From Pseudomonadota bacterium (GTDB lineage: Bacteria > Pseudomonadota > Alphaproteobacteria > Reyranellales > Reyranellaceae): DNA of 64,000 bases. How positions within the stretch are numbered: the stretch's first letter is position 1; every line of letters starts with the position of its first letter. Below are positions 40,261-49,072 of this stretch, piece by piece. Location of the stretch: positions 17,980-81,979 of the forward strand of contig JAEZIF010000355.1 in assembly GCA_023416135.1 (NCBI GenBank), written 5' to 3'. The translations under genes were made by a program, and so were the position numbers. The notes beneath the pieces were generated by a model, which was given only the letters and a program-made list of their open reading frames with translations, was not told the origin of the DNA and made no database searches.

Positions 40261-41766
40261 CTATTTGTAGACGAACGCCTTGTCGTCGAGATCGATCGCC
40301 GGGAACTCGTTCTTCTCGCGCCAATAGTCCTGGGTGTGCTGCCATTCTCGCTTGTCGCCGCGCCTGGGTAGCAGGTGCATGCCGCGCGTGACGTAGCCCG
40401 GATTGAAGTTCTCGGTGTCGATCCACGGCAGCAAGGGCATGTCCTTATCCTCGGGCCGCAGCGCCACCTCGACGCGGCGCGCCTGCTTGCCCTTCATGTG
40501 GCCGAGCAGGCGGCAGACGAAGTCGGCGACCAGATCGGAACGCAAGGTCCAGCTCGCGCGGAAATAGCCGAAGACCCAGGCCATGTTGGGGATGCTGGTG
40601 AACATCATGCCGCGATAGGTCACCGTCTGCGAGAAATCGAGCGGCTTGCCGTCGATCTCGAAGGCGATGTCGCCCAGCACGTTGAGATGGAATCCGGTCG
40701 CGGTGACGATGATGTCGGCGGCAAGCTCCTTGCCCGACTTCAGCTTGATGCCCGTCTCGGTGAAACGCTCGATCTCGTCGGTGACCACCGACGCCTTGCC
40801 GCTCCTGATGCCGCGGAATAGATCGCCATCCGGCACGAAGGCGATGCGCTGGCGCCACGGCCGGTAGGACGGCGTGAAGTGGGTGTCGATGTCGTAGTCC
40901 GGGCCGAGGTAGGCGCGCACGCCGGCCAGGAGCTCGGCCTTCACCTTCTCGGGCTCCTCGAAGGAGCGGCGGGTGAATTCCGACTGATCGTGCAGGATGC
41001 GCCGGCGCACGATCTCATGGATCCACGCTTCGTCGACCTCGAGCTTGCGCAGTTGGTCGGCGAGGTCGTTGGCGTTGCGCGCCGGAATGAAATAGGTCGG
41101 CGAGCGCTGCAGCATGGTGACGTGCGCGCAGTCGTCGGCGATGTTGGGCACAAGCGTCGCCGCCGTCGCGCCCGAGCCGATGACGATCACCCGCTTGTCC
41201 TTGACGTCGAGGTCCTTGGGCCAGGTCTGAGGATGGACGATCTGGCCCTTGAAGTCGGCCATGCCCTCCCACTCGGGCGTATAGCCTTCGGAGTGGCGAT
41301 AGTAGCCCTGGCACATCCACAGGAAGCCCGCCGTGATGCGGAAGCGCGCGCCGGTGTCGAGGCGCTCACCCTCGATGGTCCAGCGGTTGTCCTCGCCCGA
41401 CCAGCGCGCCGAGACGATGTGATGGCGGTAGCGGATGTGGCGCGCGAGATCGTTCTCCGCGATCACCTCGCCCATGTAGTCCAGGATCTCCGCCGCCGTG
41501 GCGATCGGCTTGCCGGTCCACGGCTTGAAGCGGTAACCGAAGGTGTAGAGGTCGCTGTCGGAGCGGATGCCCGGATAGCGATGCGTAGTCCACGTCCCGC
41601 CGAAACTCTCCTGCCCTTCCAACACGACGAAGCTCGTGCCCGGGCACTGCTTGACCAAGTGGTAGGCACCGCCCACGCCGGAGATTCCGGCGCCGACAAT
41701 GAGCACGTCGAAATGCTCGGTGGTCTGCAGGGAGGAGGACGTGAGCTGAGCAGCGGTATCGGGCAT
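40261..41766 (-). CDS. FAD-dependent monooxygenase, Baeyer-Villiger/flavin-containing type
   Basis: A protein of 501 residues starting at ATG 41766 (MPDTAAQLTSSS), with AGGAAAG upstream. The N-terminal FAD site is IVGAGISGVGGAYHL. The Baeyer-Villiger fingerprint FxGxxxHxxxW is present as FKGQIVHPQTWP, and the NADPH site is VIGSGATAATLVP. Such enzymes insert oxygen next to ketones to give esters or lactones, or oxidise N or S atoms. It lies between a ThDP enzyme and an MBL hydrolase on the same strand. Confidence 0.9.
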   Translation of the reverse strand: MPDTAAQLTSSSLQTTEHFDVLIVGAGISGVGGAYHLVKQCPGTSFVVLEGQESFGGTWTTHRYPGIRSDSDLYTFGYRFKPWTGKPIATAAEILDYMGEVIAENDLARHIRYRHHIVSARWSGEDNRWTIEGERLDTGARFRITAGFLWMCQGYYRHSEGYTPEWEGMADFKGQIVHPQTWPKDLDVKDKRVIVIGSGATAATLVPNIADDCAHVTMLQRSPTYFIPARNANDLADQLRKLEVDEAWIHEIVRRRILHDQSEFTRRSFEEPEKVKAELLAGVRAYLGPDYDIDTHFTPSYRPWRQRIAFVPDGDLFRGIRSGKASVVTDEIERFTETGIKLKSGKELAADIIVTATGFHLNVLGDIAFEIDGKPLDFSQTVTYRGMMFTSIPNMAWVFGYFRASWTLRSDLVADFVCRLLGHMKGKQARRVEVALRPEDKDMPLLPWIDTENFNPGYVTRGMHLLPRRGDKREWQHTQDYWREKNEFPAIDLDDKAFVYK

Positions 41767-41885
41767 CGCGATCTTTCCTGATGGGCGTCGGGAGCTTGTC
41801 CTAAATATCAGCGGCCCCATTGCGATAAATCAAACTGCGAACCCTCCGATCCGCTATGCGGATCAATGTTCTCGGGTGTAGCATT

Positions 41886-43619
41886 TCAAAGCTTCGTCAC
41901 TTTCGCATGCAGCACCGCACTGCCCCCAGAACGTACCGCCTCGAGGCACCGCTTGATCGCGCCATCGACCGCCGCCGGGTCGGACACCAGTTCGCCGTGC
42001 GCACCGCAGGCTTCGGCGATCTTGCCGAAGTCCATGGGCGGACCGAAGGTCGAGCCGAACTCGCCGCTGCCCTTGGCCTCGCCCGCCGGATAGACGCGCA
42101 AGGTCGCCTCCTTGACCGCGCCCCAGCCGGAATTGTCGAGCACGACGGCGAAGATCGGCAGGCCGTACTGCTGCGACACCGCCAGCACCGACTGCGGATT
42201 GGAAAAGAAGAAGGTGCCGTCGCCCATGATCGGCACGACGATGCGGTCGGGCATGGCGAGCTTCATGCCGAGCGCCATGTTGGCGGCAAAGCCCAGGCCC
42301 GCGCCCGCCAATCCGACCAGGCTGCCGGGCCTGGTTCGCGGCATCTGGGCCAGGACGACGGGGATGTTGCGGATCGCCTCGTTGATGATGACGTCCGAAG
42401 GGTCGAGCACCTTGGCCAGCGCGGCACACAGGAAGTGCGCGTTGATCTCGCCGGCCACGCCGGGATCTGCGGCGAGCTTGGCCGCCTGTCCGCGGCGATC
42501 ATCGTTTTCAGCCGCCATCTCCTTCACGCGCGCCGCGGCACGTGACTTGAAGCTCTGGTCGGCCCTTGCCTTCAGCGCGGCCAGAAGATCGGCATAGAAG
42601 CGGCAACTGTCGCCCTGCAGGCGCAGGTTCGCCGGGAAGGTCCACATCGGGAAGCCGCGCTTCTCGGCATCGATGTCGACATGAGCCCACCACGTCGACG
42701 GATTGTCCGGCATGTCCTTGGGGATCCACGGCACATCGACATCGACGAGCAGGCCGACATCGGCGTCGGCCAGCGCCTTCGCCGGCACGAAGCCGCCATG
42801 GCAGGGTGAATCGTGCGGCAGGCTGACATGGATGGGACTGAACTCGATCACGCGGATGCCGGCGAACTGGGCCAGCTCGTCGAGCAGGGCGACGGCGGCG
42901 TGGTTGCGGCCCGAATAGGCGGTGATGAGCAAAGGCCGTTCCGCCGTCAGCAGCCTGGCGGCGATGGCGTCGACGGCCTTCGCGTCGACCGAGCCCGCGC
43001 CCGCCGGACCGAAGCGCTCCTCGGGATAGGAGCGGATCTGCCCTTCCGACCACAGCTCGGCCAGCGTCTCGCGCGGGAAGGTCATGTAGACCGGCCCCTT
43101 GGGGTCGCTCATCATCACCGTGTGGGCGCGGCGCAGCGCCTCCTTGGCGACCACGCCGGACGGCAGGTTGTATTCCCACTTGATGTAGGGCCGCACCAGG
43201 CTGGTCTGATCGAACGGCTCCTGCACGAAATGCACATAGTGGTCGCGCGAGCCCAAAAGCTCGCCGCGCGTGGTGTAGGGCGCGCGGCCGGCCATCAGCA
43301 GCACGGGAATGCGGGCGCGGCAGATGTTGTGCAGGGCCATCGCCGAGTTGGCGGTGCCGGCGTCGACATGCACCATCACGCCCTGTCCGCGGCCGGTGGC
43401 GAGCGCATAGCCCGCCGCCATGTGAGCCGCGGTGATCTCGTGCGGGCAGATGACGGTCTGCGGCGCCTTGCGGCCGTCGCGCTGGAAGCTCGCCATGGCC
43501 TCGATGATCGGCGCGTGGTCGGTGCCGAAGTTGCAGAACAGGTAGTCGCAACCGATCTCGGTCAGACCTTCGAGGAAATAGTGGGCCGCCGAGCGGCGGG
43601 CCTCGTTGATGCTGTCCAT
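41886..43619 (-). CDS. Thiamine diphosphate-dependent enzyme, acetolactate synthase-like
   Basis: A 577-residue three-domain ThDP enzyme. The cofactor-activating Glu61 lies in CPHEITAAHMAAGYA. The ThDP/Mg motif is IMGDGTFFFSN ... VVLDNSGW. The middle domain contains RPLLITAYSGRNHAAV. It lacks features that would define acetolactate synthase, and its operon is catabolic, so a decarboxylase or carboligase acting on a 2-oxo acid is more likely. It follows the SnoaL-like gene by 11 bp. Confidence 0.85.
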   Translation of the reverse strand: MDSINEARRSAAHYFLEGLTEIGCDYLFCNFGTDHAPIIEAMASFQRDGRKAPQTVICPHEITAAHMAAGYALATGRGQGVMVHVDAGTANSAMALHNICRARIPVLLMAGRAPYTTRGELLGSRDHYVHFVQEPFDQTSLVRPYIKWEYNLPSGVVAKEALRRAHTVMMSDPKGPVYMTFPRETLAELWSEGQIRSYPEERFGPAGAGSVDAKAVDAIAARLLTAERPLLITAYSGRNHAAVALLDELAQFAGIRVIEFSPIHVSLPHDSPCHGGFVPAKALADADVGLLVDVDVPWIPKDMPDNPSTWWAHVDIDAEKRGFPMWTFPANLRLQGDSCRFYADLLAALKARADQSFKSRAAARVKEMAAENDDRRGQAAKLAADPGVAGEINAHFLCAALAKVLDPSDVIINEAIRNIPVVLAQMPRTRPGSLVGLAGAGLGFAANMALGMKLAMPDRIVVPIMGDGTFFFSNPQSVLAVSQQYGLPIFAVVLDNSGWGAVKEATLRVYPAGEAKGSGEFGSTFGPPMDFGKIAEACGAHGELVSDPAAVDGAIKRCLEAVRSGGSAVLHAKVTKL

Positions 43620-43630
43620 CGCGTCCTCAC

Positions 43631-43984
43631 TCAGATGCTCGCACGGATGTCGAAGCGCTTGATCAGACCGTCTTCGATGTGGAAGACGTGGCTGGTCTTC
43701 CCCTCGGCCAGGAGCTTCCCGGAAAGATCGCGCACAGTCTGGCGGATTGCGACGACGATCTCACCCTCGGAAGCGACCGAAAAATCCAGGGGCTCGACAT
43801 GGGGATCGATCATCTTCCATTGCCCGGTCCAGTAGCGGCGCAGGCCGTCGTGTCCGTGCACGTAGCCGCCATCCTGACCGTTGGCCCACACGACATCGTC
43901 GTGCACCGAGGCGAGGACGCCGTCGATGTCGCGAGCATTGAAGCGGTCGTAGACGCGCCGGAGCAATGCCAGCTTTTCCAGCAT
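43631..43984 (-). CDS. SnoaL/NTF2-like protein
   Basis: A 117-residue cone-shaped NTF2-fold protein: MLEKLALLRRVYDRFNARDIDGVLASVHDDVVW..., then GHDGLRRYWTGQW and EGKTSHVFHIEDGLIKRFDI. Members include isomerases, hydrolases and cyclases, but also non-catalytic proteins. It starts 8 bp after the Bug receptor stop and belongs to the six-gene minus-strand operon. Reaction unknown. Confidence 0.85.
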   Translation of the reverse strand: MLEKLALLRRVYDRFNARDIDGVLASVHDDVVWANGQDGGYVHGHDGLRRYWTGQWKMIDPHVEPLDFSVASEGEIVVAIRQTVRDLSGKLLAEGKTSHVFHIEDGLIKRFDIRASI

Positions 43985-43992
43985 CCCGCGGC

Positions 43993-44952
43993 TCACTCCA
44001 GCTTGATGTTGGCCGCCGCCGCCACCGCCTTCCAGCGCGCGGCGTCGCGGGCGATCAGCTCGCGGTACTCCTGCGGCGAGGTGCTGCGCGGCGCGACGGC
44101 GATCTTCTCCAGCGCCGTGCGCACTTCCGGCAGCGCCAGGGTCTCGACGATGGCCTTGTTGAGCAGCGCCACGATCTCGGCCGGCGTGCCGGCCGGCGCC
44201 ACGAGGCCGGTCCACAGCGAGATCGCCATGTCGGGCACGCCCGATTCGGCGAGTGTCGGCACGTCGGGGAAGGCCGGGTCGCGCTTGTCCGTGGTGATTG
44301 CGAGCGCGCGCAGCTTGCCGGCGCTGAGCGGCCCGGAGATCGGGCCTGAATCGGCGATCGTCATCAGCACCTGGCCCGAGGCGACGGCTTGCGCCGCGTC
44401 ACCACTGCCGCGATAGGGAATGTGCTGGAACTTCGAGCCGGTGCGCTGGTTGAACAGTTCGGAGGCGAGCTGGAAGGGCGTGGCGCTCGAGGCGTAGTTG
44501 GCCTTGTCGGGATGGGCGCGGCCCCAGGCGATCAGCTCGCGTACCGACTTGATCGGCTGGTCGGCGCCGACCACCAGCAGCAGGGGGAACTCGGCGAGCA
44601 GCGAGATCGGCGCAAAATCCTTGTCCGGTGCGTAGGGCAGCTTGGCGTAGACGGCGGGATTGATGGTCATCGGCCCGCTCGGCGCCACCAGCAGCGTGTA
44701 GCCGTCGGGCGGAGCCTTGGCGACCAGTTCGGCCGCCACGATCGACGCCGCGCCCGGCTTGTTGTCGACGACCATGGGCTGGCCGAGCCTTTCCTGCAGC
44801 TTCGCGCCGACGATGCGCGCGATGAGGTCGTTGCCGCCGCCGGCCGAGTAGCCGACGACCAGGCGGATGGGCCTCGTTGGCCAGGTCTGTGCGCCTGCGG
44901 GTGCTGCGAATGACAGGGCGGCACAGACGCCAACGAACCGCCGACGCTTCAT
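43993..44952 (-). CDS. TctC/Bug-type tripartite tricarboxylate transporter receptor
   Basis: A 319-residue periplasmic binding protein and the only intact one of three in this window. The signal peptide is MKRRRFVGVCAALSFAAPAGA. The receptor motifs are PIRLVVGYSAGGGNDLIAR, MVVDNKPGAASIVAAELV, APPDGYTLLVAPSGPM, IPYRGSGDAAQAV and PDVPTLAESGVPDM. No TctA/TctB membrane genes are nearby, as is usual for orphan Bug receptors. Its start overlaps the EthD gene stop as ATGA (44949-44952). Its ligand is probably a carboxylate used by the surrounding operon. Confidence 0.93.
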   Translation of the reverse strand: MKRRRFVGVCAALSFAAPAGAQTWPTRPIRLVVGYSAGGGNDLIARIVGAKLQERLGQPMVVDNKPGAASIVAAELVAKAPPDGYTLLVAPSGPMTINPAVYAKLPYAPDKDFAPISLLAEFPLLLVVGADQPIKSVRELIAWGRAHPDKANYASSATPFQLASELFNQRTGSKFQHIPYRGSGDAAQAVASGQVLMTIADSGPISGPLSAGKLRALAITTDKRDPAFPDVPTLAESGVPDMAISLWTGLVAPAGTPAEIVALLNKAIVETLALPEVRTALEKIAVAPRSTSPQEYRELIARDAARWKAVAAAANIKLE

Positions 44953-45335
44953 GACCGCCTCCCGATCTCCCCGTAGATCGTCTCTTCGCGGTTGAGCCAC
45001 AGGGGCGAGTTGGCGAGATCGATGAACTTCTTCTCGTCCTCCAGCAGAAGGCGATTGGCCTCGCGCGCCTCGGGATTGCGGCTGGCGGCGCGCCACGTTT
45101 CTTCGCTCTGCCACCACAGTTCGGCCACGCCGTCATAGGGCTCGGGTGCCCCGCGCACCCGCCGCATGCCGTCGGCCAGGTTGCCCGACAATCGGTGAAG
45201 CTGCACATAGCGCGTCATGCCCAGCACCGGCTGCAGGGTCCTCACCAGCGGGCCATGCTTGTTCAGCCAGTAATCCTGGAATTCCTGCAGATGCAACGAC
45301 GGCAGGCGCCGCAGGCAGAAGGTCAGTTTCAGCAC
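44949..45335 (-). CDS. EthD domain protein
   Basis: A 128-residue dimeric alpha-beta barrel protein with a GTG start at 45335. The EthD signature is visible as LRRLPSLHLQEFQDYWLNKHGPLV (split across residues 8-31), and YDGVAELWWQSEETW is typical of the family. EthD-like proteins accompany oxidative degradation of ethers, polyketides and other compounds. It is the first gene of the minus-strand cluster EthD-Bug-SnoaL-ThDP-monooxygenase-MBL. Confidence 0.83.
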   Translation of the reverse strand: MLKLTFCLRRLPSLHLQEFQDYWLNKHGPLVRTLQPVLGMTRYVQLHRLSGNLADGMRRVRGAPEPYDGVAELWWQSEETWRAASRNPEAREANRLLLEDEKKFIDLANSPLWLNREETIYGEIGRRS

Positions 45336-45392
45336 GGCGTTTCCTCGATTCTTTGCCGGATGATAGACTGCCCTTCTTGCGTGGCGCTACAT

Positions 45393-45408
45393 ATGGATGG
45401 TCATCCAT
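45393..45408. promoter_or_regulatory. Perfect inverted repeat overlapping the antitoxin start
   Basis: ATGGATG-GT-CATCCAT is a perfect 7-bp inverted repeat with a 2-bp centre. It ends inside the ATG (45407-45409) of the VapB-like gene. Antitoxins commonly bind palindromes at their own promoters, so this is a candidate autoregulatory operator; it could also hide the start codon in an mRNA hairpin. Confidence 0.4.
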
Positions 45409-45652
45409 GAAGACGACAGTCGAGATCTCAGGTCCGCTGCTACGCGAAGCCCACACGATGGCGGCTCGCGAAGGTGCTACCCTGCACACGCTCATTGAGC
45501 GCGGTTTACGTCGGGTCGTCGCCGAAGCGAGGCCGAGCGCGCCGTTCAAGCTGCGCCGGGCCAGCTTCAAAGGCATGGGCCTCAGGCCCGATCTTCCCGA
45601 CGCTTCGTGGAAACATGTCCGCGGCCTTGCCTACGAGGGTTGCGGCAGTTGA
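45407..45652 (+). CDS. VapB-like type II antitoxin without a recognisable toxin
   Basis: An 81-residue protein opening MKTTVEISGPLLREAHTMAA, then EGATLHTLIERGLRRVVAEA. This is a short strand followed by two helices, as in VapB antitoxins of the DUF2191 type. The C-terminal half (FKLRRASFKGMGLRPDL) would normally wrap the VapC toxin. Normally a PIN-domain toxin starting MIAVDTN-like follows. Here the next 133 bp hold only a 5-codon frame (TTG ATC GCC AAA AGA TAA) and no PIN domain before hrpB. The toxin appears lost. Confidence 0.65.
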   Translation: MKTTVEISGPLLREAHTMAAREGATLHTLIERGLRRVVAEARPSAPFKLRRASFKGMGLRPDLPDASWKHVRGLAYEGCGS

Positions 45653-45785
45653 TCGCCAAAAGATAACGGAACTCGCCGAAGGGTCCCCGCCCGGGCGAGC
45701 GCTCGATCAGGTCGACGTCGCGCGGCTTGCTTGCCGCAGGACGCATAATCGACCTCTTCCGCGGCCACGGCTATAAGCCGCCACG

Positions 45786-48242
45786 ATGGACACTCTTCCT
45801 GTCGACGAAGCGCTGCCGCGCCTGAAGGAGGCGCTGGTGACGCGCAATGCCGCCGTCCTTGTCGCGCCGCCCGGCGCTGGCAAGACGACGCGCGTCCCGC
45901 TGGCGCTGCTCGACGCGCCGTGGCTCGACGGCGGCAAGATCGTCATGCAGGAACCGCGGCGGCTGGCGGCGCGGGCCGCCGCTCGGCGCATGGCGGCGAC
46001 GCTGGGTGAATCCGTCGGCGAGACCGTGGGCTACCGCGTTCGGCTCGACACCAAGGTGGGGCCGCGCACGCGCATCGAAGTGGTGACCGACGGTCTGTTC
46101 CTCAGGATGCTGCAGGACGATCCGTCGCTCGACGGCATCGGCTGCGTGATCTTCGACGAACTGCACGAGCGCGGCCTCGAGACCGACCTCTCGTTCGCCC
46201 TGGTGCGCGAGGCGCAGACGGCGTTGCGCGAAGACCTGCGCGTGATCGCCATGTCGGCGACCCTCGATCCCGGCCCCGTGTCCGATCGCCTGGGCGGCGC
46301 GCCGGTGGTCGAGTCGGCCGGCCGCATGTTCCCGGTCGATACGCGCTATCTCGACCGAGAAGCCTCTGGCCGCATCGAGGACGCTGTGGCCTCGACGGTG
46401 CGTCGCGCCCTCGCCGAGGAAAGCGGCAGCGCCCTGGTCTTCCTGCCGGGCGTCGGCGAGATCCGCCGCGTCGAGGAGCGCCTGGATCTCGGCCGCAACG
46501 TCGACGTGGCGCCGCTCTACGGCGATCTCTCGCCGGCCGATCAGGATCGTGCCATCGCGCCCTCACCCGCCGGCCGGCGCAAGGTCGTGCTGGCGACGTC
46601 GATCGCCGAAACCAGCCTCACCATCGAAGGGGTGCGCATCGTGATCGACTCCGGCCTGATGCGCGTGCCGCGCTTCTCGCCGCGCTCGGGCATGACGCGG
46701 TTGGAGACGGTGCGTGTGAGCCAGGCCTCGGCGGACCAGCGACGCGGCCGCGCCGGTCGCCTGGAACCCGGCGTCTGCTATCGCCTGTGGCCCGAAGAGC
46801 AGCAGCGCGGCCTGCTGCCCTTCACGCCGCCCGAGATCCTGGACGCCGATCTCGCACCGCTGGCTCTGGAGCTCGCGCTATGGGGCGCCAACGATGGCAC
46901 CCTGCCCTGGCTGACTCCGCCTCCGGCTGCGTCGCTGGCGACGGCGCGCGCTCTGCTCGTCGATCTCGGTGCGCTCGAAAATGGGGGTGCGATCACGCCG
47001 CATGGCCGGGCGATGGCGCGGCTCGGTCAGCATCCGCGTCTGGCCCACCTGGTGCTGAAGGGCCGCGAGCTGGGACAAGCCAGGATCGCCGCCCTGCTGG
47101 CCGCGATCCTGAGCGAACGCGACTTTCTGCGCCTGCCACCGGGACAACGCGACGTCGACCTGCGCCATCGCGTCGACATCGCCCTCAGTGGCAGGCGCGA
47201 CGGTCTCTTGCGCCTGATCCAGGAGCAGGCGCGCCGGCTGATGCCGCGCGGCGCCGCCGACGGCCAGCCCGACGTGTCGATTACCGGAGCGCTACTGGCG
47301 CTCGCCTATCCGGACCGCATCGGCCGGCGGCGTCCGGGAACCAATCGCTACCTTCTGTCGGGCGGCCGCGGTGCGGCGCTGCCGGAAGGCGATCCGATGA
47401 GCAACGAAGAATTCCTGGTCGTCGCCGATCTCGACGGCTCGGCCCAGGACTCGCGCATCTTCCTCGCCGCGCCCGTCCGTCTCGAAGAGATCGAAGAGCT
47501 GTTCGCCGGGCAAATCGTCGATGAGGAAACCCTGCAATGGAGCGAGCGCGAGGGCGTCGTGCTGGCGCGCCGCCGGCGCCGGCTGGGCGCGCTGCTGCTC
47601 GAGGACAAGCCGCTGGCAAATCCCGCTGCCGACAGGCTCAAGGTGGCGATGACCGAGGGTGTCCGCCAGCTTGGCCTCGGCGCGCTGCCATGGTCGGACG
47701 ACCTCGCCCGCTGGCGGGAGCGCATCGCCTTCCTGCGTACGCAGGACGAGGGCTGGCCCGACCTGTCGGACGAGGCGTTGCTCGGCTCGCTGGACAGCTG
47801 GCTGGCACCGTACCTCGACGGCGTGTCGCGACGCAGCCATCTGGCGCGGATCGACCTCACCGCCGCGCTGAGGTCGCTGGTGCCGTGGGACCGGCAGCGC
47901 GAGCTCGACCGGCTGGCGCCGACCCATGTCGAGGTGCCGAGCGGCTCGCGCGTGCCGATCGACTATGGCAATCCGGCAGAGCCGACGCTGTCGGTGCGCC
48001 TGCAGGAGATGTTCGGCCTTCTGGACACACCGCGCGTCAACGGCGGCAAAGTGCCGTTGACCGTCCATCTGCTGTCGCCGGCGCGCCGGCCGGTGCAGGT
48101 GACACGCGACCTCGCGAGCTTCTGGGCCAATGGCTACAAGGCGGCGAAGGCCGAGCTCAAGGGCCGCTATCCACGCCACTACTGGCCCGACGATCCGCTG
48201 GTTGCCGAACCGACGGCGCGCGCGAGGCCGAGGCCACGCTAA
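45786..48242 (+). CDS. hrpB: ATP-dependent helicase HrpB
   Basis: An 818-residue DEAH/RHA-type helicase. Walker A is APPGAGKTTR (Lys33), the DExH box is DELH from Asp124, SAT follows in IAMSATLDP, and motif VI is QRRGRAGRLEPG. The C-terminal HrpB-specific domain ends with the family segment SFWANGYKAAKAELKGRYPRH (split: FWANGY, KGRYPRHYWPDDP). HrpB is common in Proteobacteria; its cellular role is poorly defined. Its stop codon overlaps the convergent cupin gene by 4 bp. Confidence 0.95.
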   Translation: MDTLPVDEALPRLKEALVTRNAAVLVAPPGAGKTTRVPLALLDAPWLDGGKIVMQEPRRLAARAAARRMAATLGESVGETVGYRVRLDTKVGPRTRIEVVTDGLFLRMLQDDPSLDGIGCVIFDELHERGLETDLSFALVREAQTALREDLRVIAMSATLDPGPVSDRLGGAPVVESAGRMFPVDTRYLDREASGRIEDAVASTVRRALAEESGSALVFLPGVGEIRRVEERLDLGRNVDVAPLYGDLSPADQDRAIAPSPAGRRKVVLATSIAETSLTIEGVRIVIDSGLMRVPRFSPRSGMTRLETVRVSQASADQRRGRAGRLEPGVCYRLWPEEQQRGLLPFTPPEILDADLAPLALELALWGANDGTLPWLTPPPAASLATARALLVDLGALENGGAITPHGRAMARLGQHPRLAHLVLKGRELGQARIAALLAAILSERDFLRLPPGQRDVDLRHRVDIALSGRRDGLLRLIQEQARRLMPRGAADGQPDVSITGALLALAYPDRIGRRRPGTNRYLLSGGRGAALPEGDPMSNEEFLVVADLDGSAQDSRIFLAAPVRLEEIEELFAGQIVDEETLQWSEREGVVLARRRRRLGALLLEDKPLANPAADRLKVAMTEGVRQLGLGALPWSDDLARWRERIAFLRTQDEGWPDLSDEALLGSLDSWLAPYLDGVSRRSHLARIDLTAALRSLVPWDRQRELDRLAPTHVEVPSGSRVPIDYGNPAEPTLSVRLQEMFGLLDTPRVNGGKVPLTVHLLSPARRPVQVTRDLASFWANGYKAAKAELKGRYPRHYWPDDPLVAEPTARARPRPR

Positions 48243-48538
48243 TTCTTGCGATGCACGGCAAGCCACACCGTCGGTGGCTCGACCTGGGTGGACTCGACGC
48301 TATGCCGAGCGTGCGCGGGGATCTCGACCCAGTCGCCGGGCTTCATGTCGATGGTGACGTCGCCGTCCTCGAACCGCAGCGTCGCGGCGCCGGCGAGCAG
48401 CACGACGAACTCGTCGTCGGCCTGGTCGTACCAGAAACCGGGCGGACTCGATTGTCCGGTCGAAACGATGCGCTCGATGCGCACGCCGGCCTTCTCGACG
48501 AGAAGGTCGACCTGCTCCTCGGGCTGGCGCTGCGGCAA
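48239..48538 (-). CDS. Cupin domain protein (phosphoribosylaminoimidazole-type small cupin)
   Basis: A small single-domain cupin of about 99 residues. The barrel motifs are GFWYDQADDEFVVLLAGAATL and MKPGDWVEIPAHARHSVEST. The metal-binding pattern is weaker than in classical cupins, with Asp and Glu in DDEFV. The annotated start is TTG 48538, but the frame stays open upstream (LRRGNLFAA), so the true start may lie further 5' or use a CTG. Function unknown. It follows another cupin gene by about 34 bp. Confidence 0.7.
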   Translation of the reverse strand: MPQRQPEEQVDLLVEKAGVRIERIVSTGQSSPPGFWYDQADDEFVVLLAGAATLRFEDGDVTIDMKPGDWVEIPAHARHSVESTQVEPPTVWLAVHRKN

Positions 48539-48572
48539 CGCCGCGAAAAGATTGCCGCGGCGCAGGTCGGCC

Positions 48573-49004
48573 TCAGTCCTTGAAGCCGGCGGGCGCTTCG
48601 CAGGGTTTCGTGCCCAGCTCGCCCGGCACCGAGACCTCGAGGATCTCCATCTCGTTGGAGGTACGGGTCTCGTTGTGGCGCAGGTAGCCGGGGATGAAGA
48701 GCGAATCGCCCTCCTCGACCTTGATCGTCTTGCCGTCCTCGAACTGCAGTTCGACCCAGCCCTTGAGGATGTAGATGAACTGGCCGTCGCACTCGTGATA
48801 GTGCCACCCGGTCGGACGGCTCAGCCCCTGGCTCGCCCTCATCACCTGGGCGCGCATGTTGCCGCCGCTGGCGTCGGCGACACCGAGGTCGCGGTACGTG
48901 AAGAACTCGCGCCGGCCCTTGACCAGCACGGGTTCGGCGATGCGGCCGTGCGCAACCTTCTGCGCAGGCGCCTTGGCAGACTTCTTGGCGGCAGCGGATG
49001 GCAT
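48573..49004 (-). CDS. Cupin domain protein
   Basis: A 143-residue protein starting at ATG 49004 with GGGAGG 6 bases upstream. After a Lys/Ala-rich N-terminus (SAAAKKSAKAPAQK), the cupin barrel has GWHYHECDGQFIYILKG (His-His metal ligands) and EEGDSLFIPGYLRHNET (third His). This pattern suits a metal-binding sensor or small-molecule enzyme. No substrate can be inferred. It is upstream of a second, smaller cupin on the same strand, so the two may be co-transcribed. Confidence 0.83.
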   Translation of the reverse strand: MPSAAAKKSAKAPAQKVAHGRIAEPVLVKGRREFFTYRDLGVADASGGNMRAQVMRASQGLSRPTGWHYHECDGQFIYILKGWVELQFEDGKTIKVEEGDSLFIPGYLRHNETRTSNEMEILEVSVPGELGTKPCEAPAGFKD

Positions 49005-49072
49005 GTATTCCTCCCTGGCGATGGCGGGGTACCGACAGTGTGCGACCGGCGTCACCCCTCGGCAATACCGCT

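Noticed and set aside
41886..43619. Naming the ThDP enzyme ilvB
   Set aside because: No small subunit gene is nearby and the operon is catabolic; overall similarity to acetolactate synthase is shared by many decarboxylases.
45653..45785. A truncated VapC toxin after the antitoxin
   Set aside because: The frame closes after five codons and no PIN-domain acidic residues are visible in the 133-bp gap.
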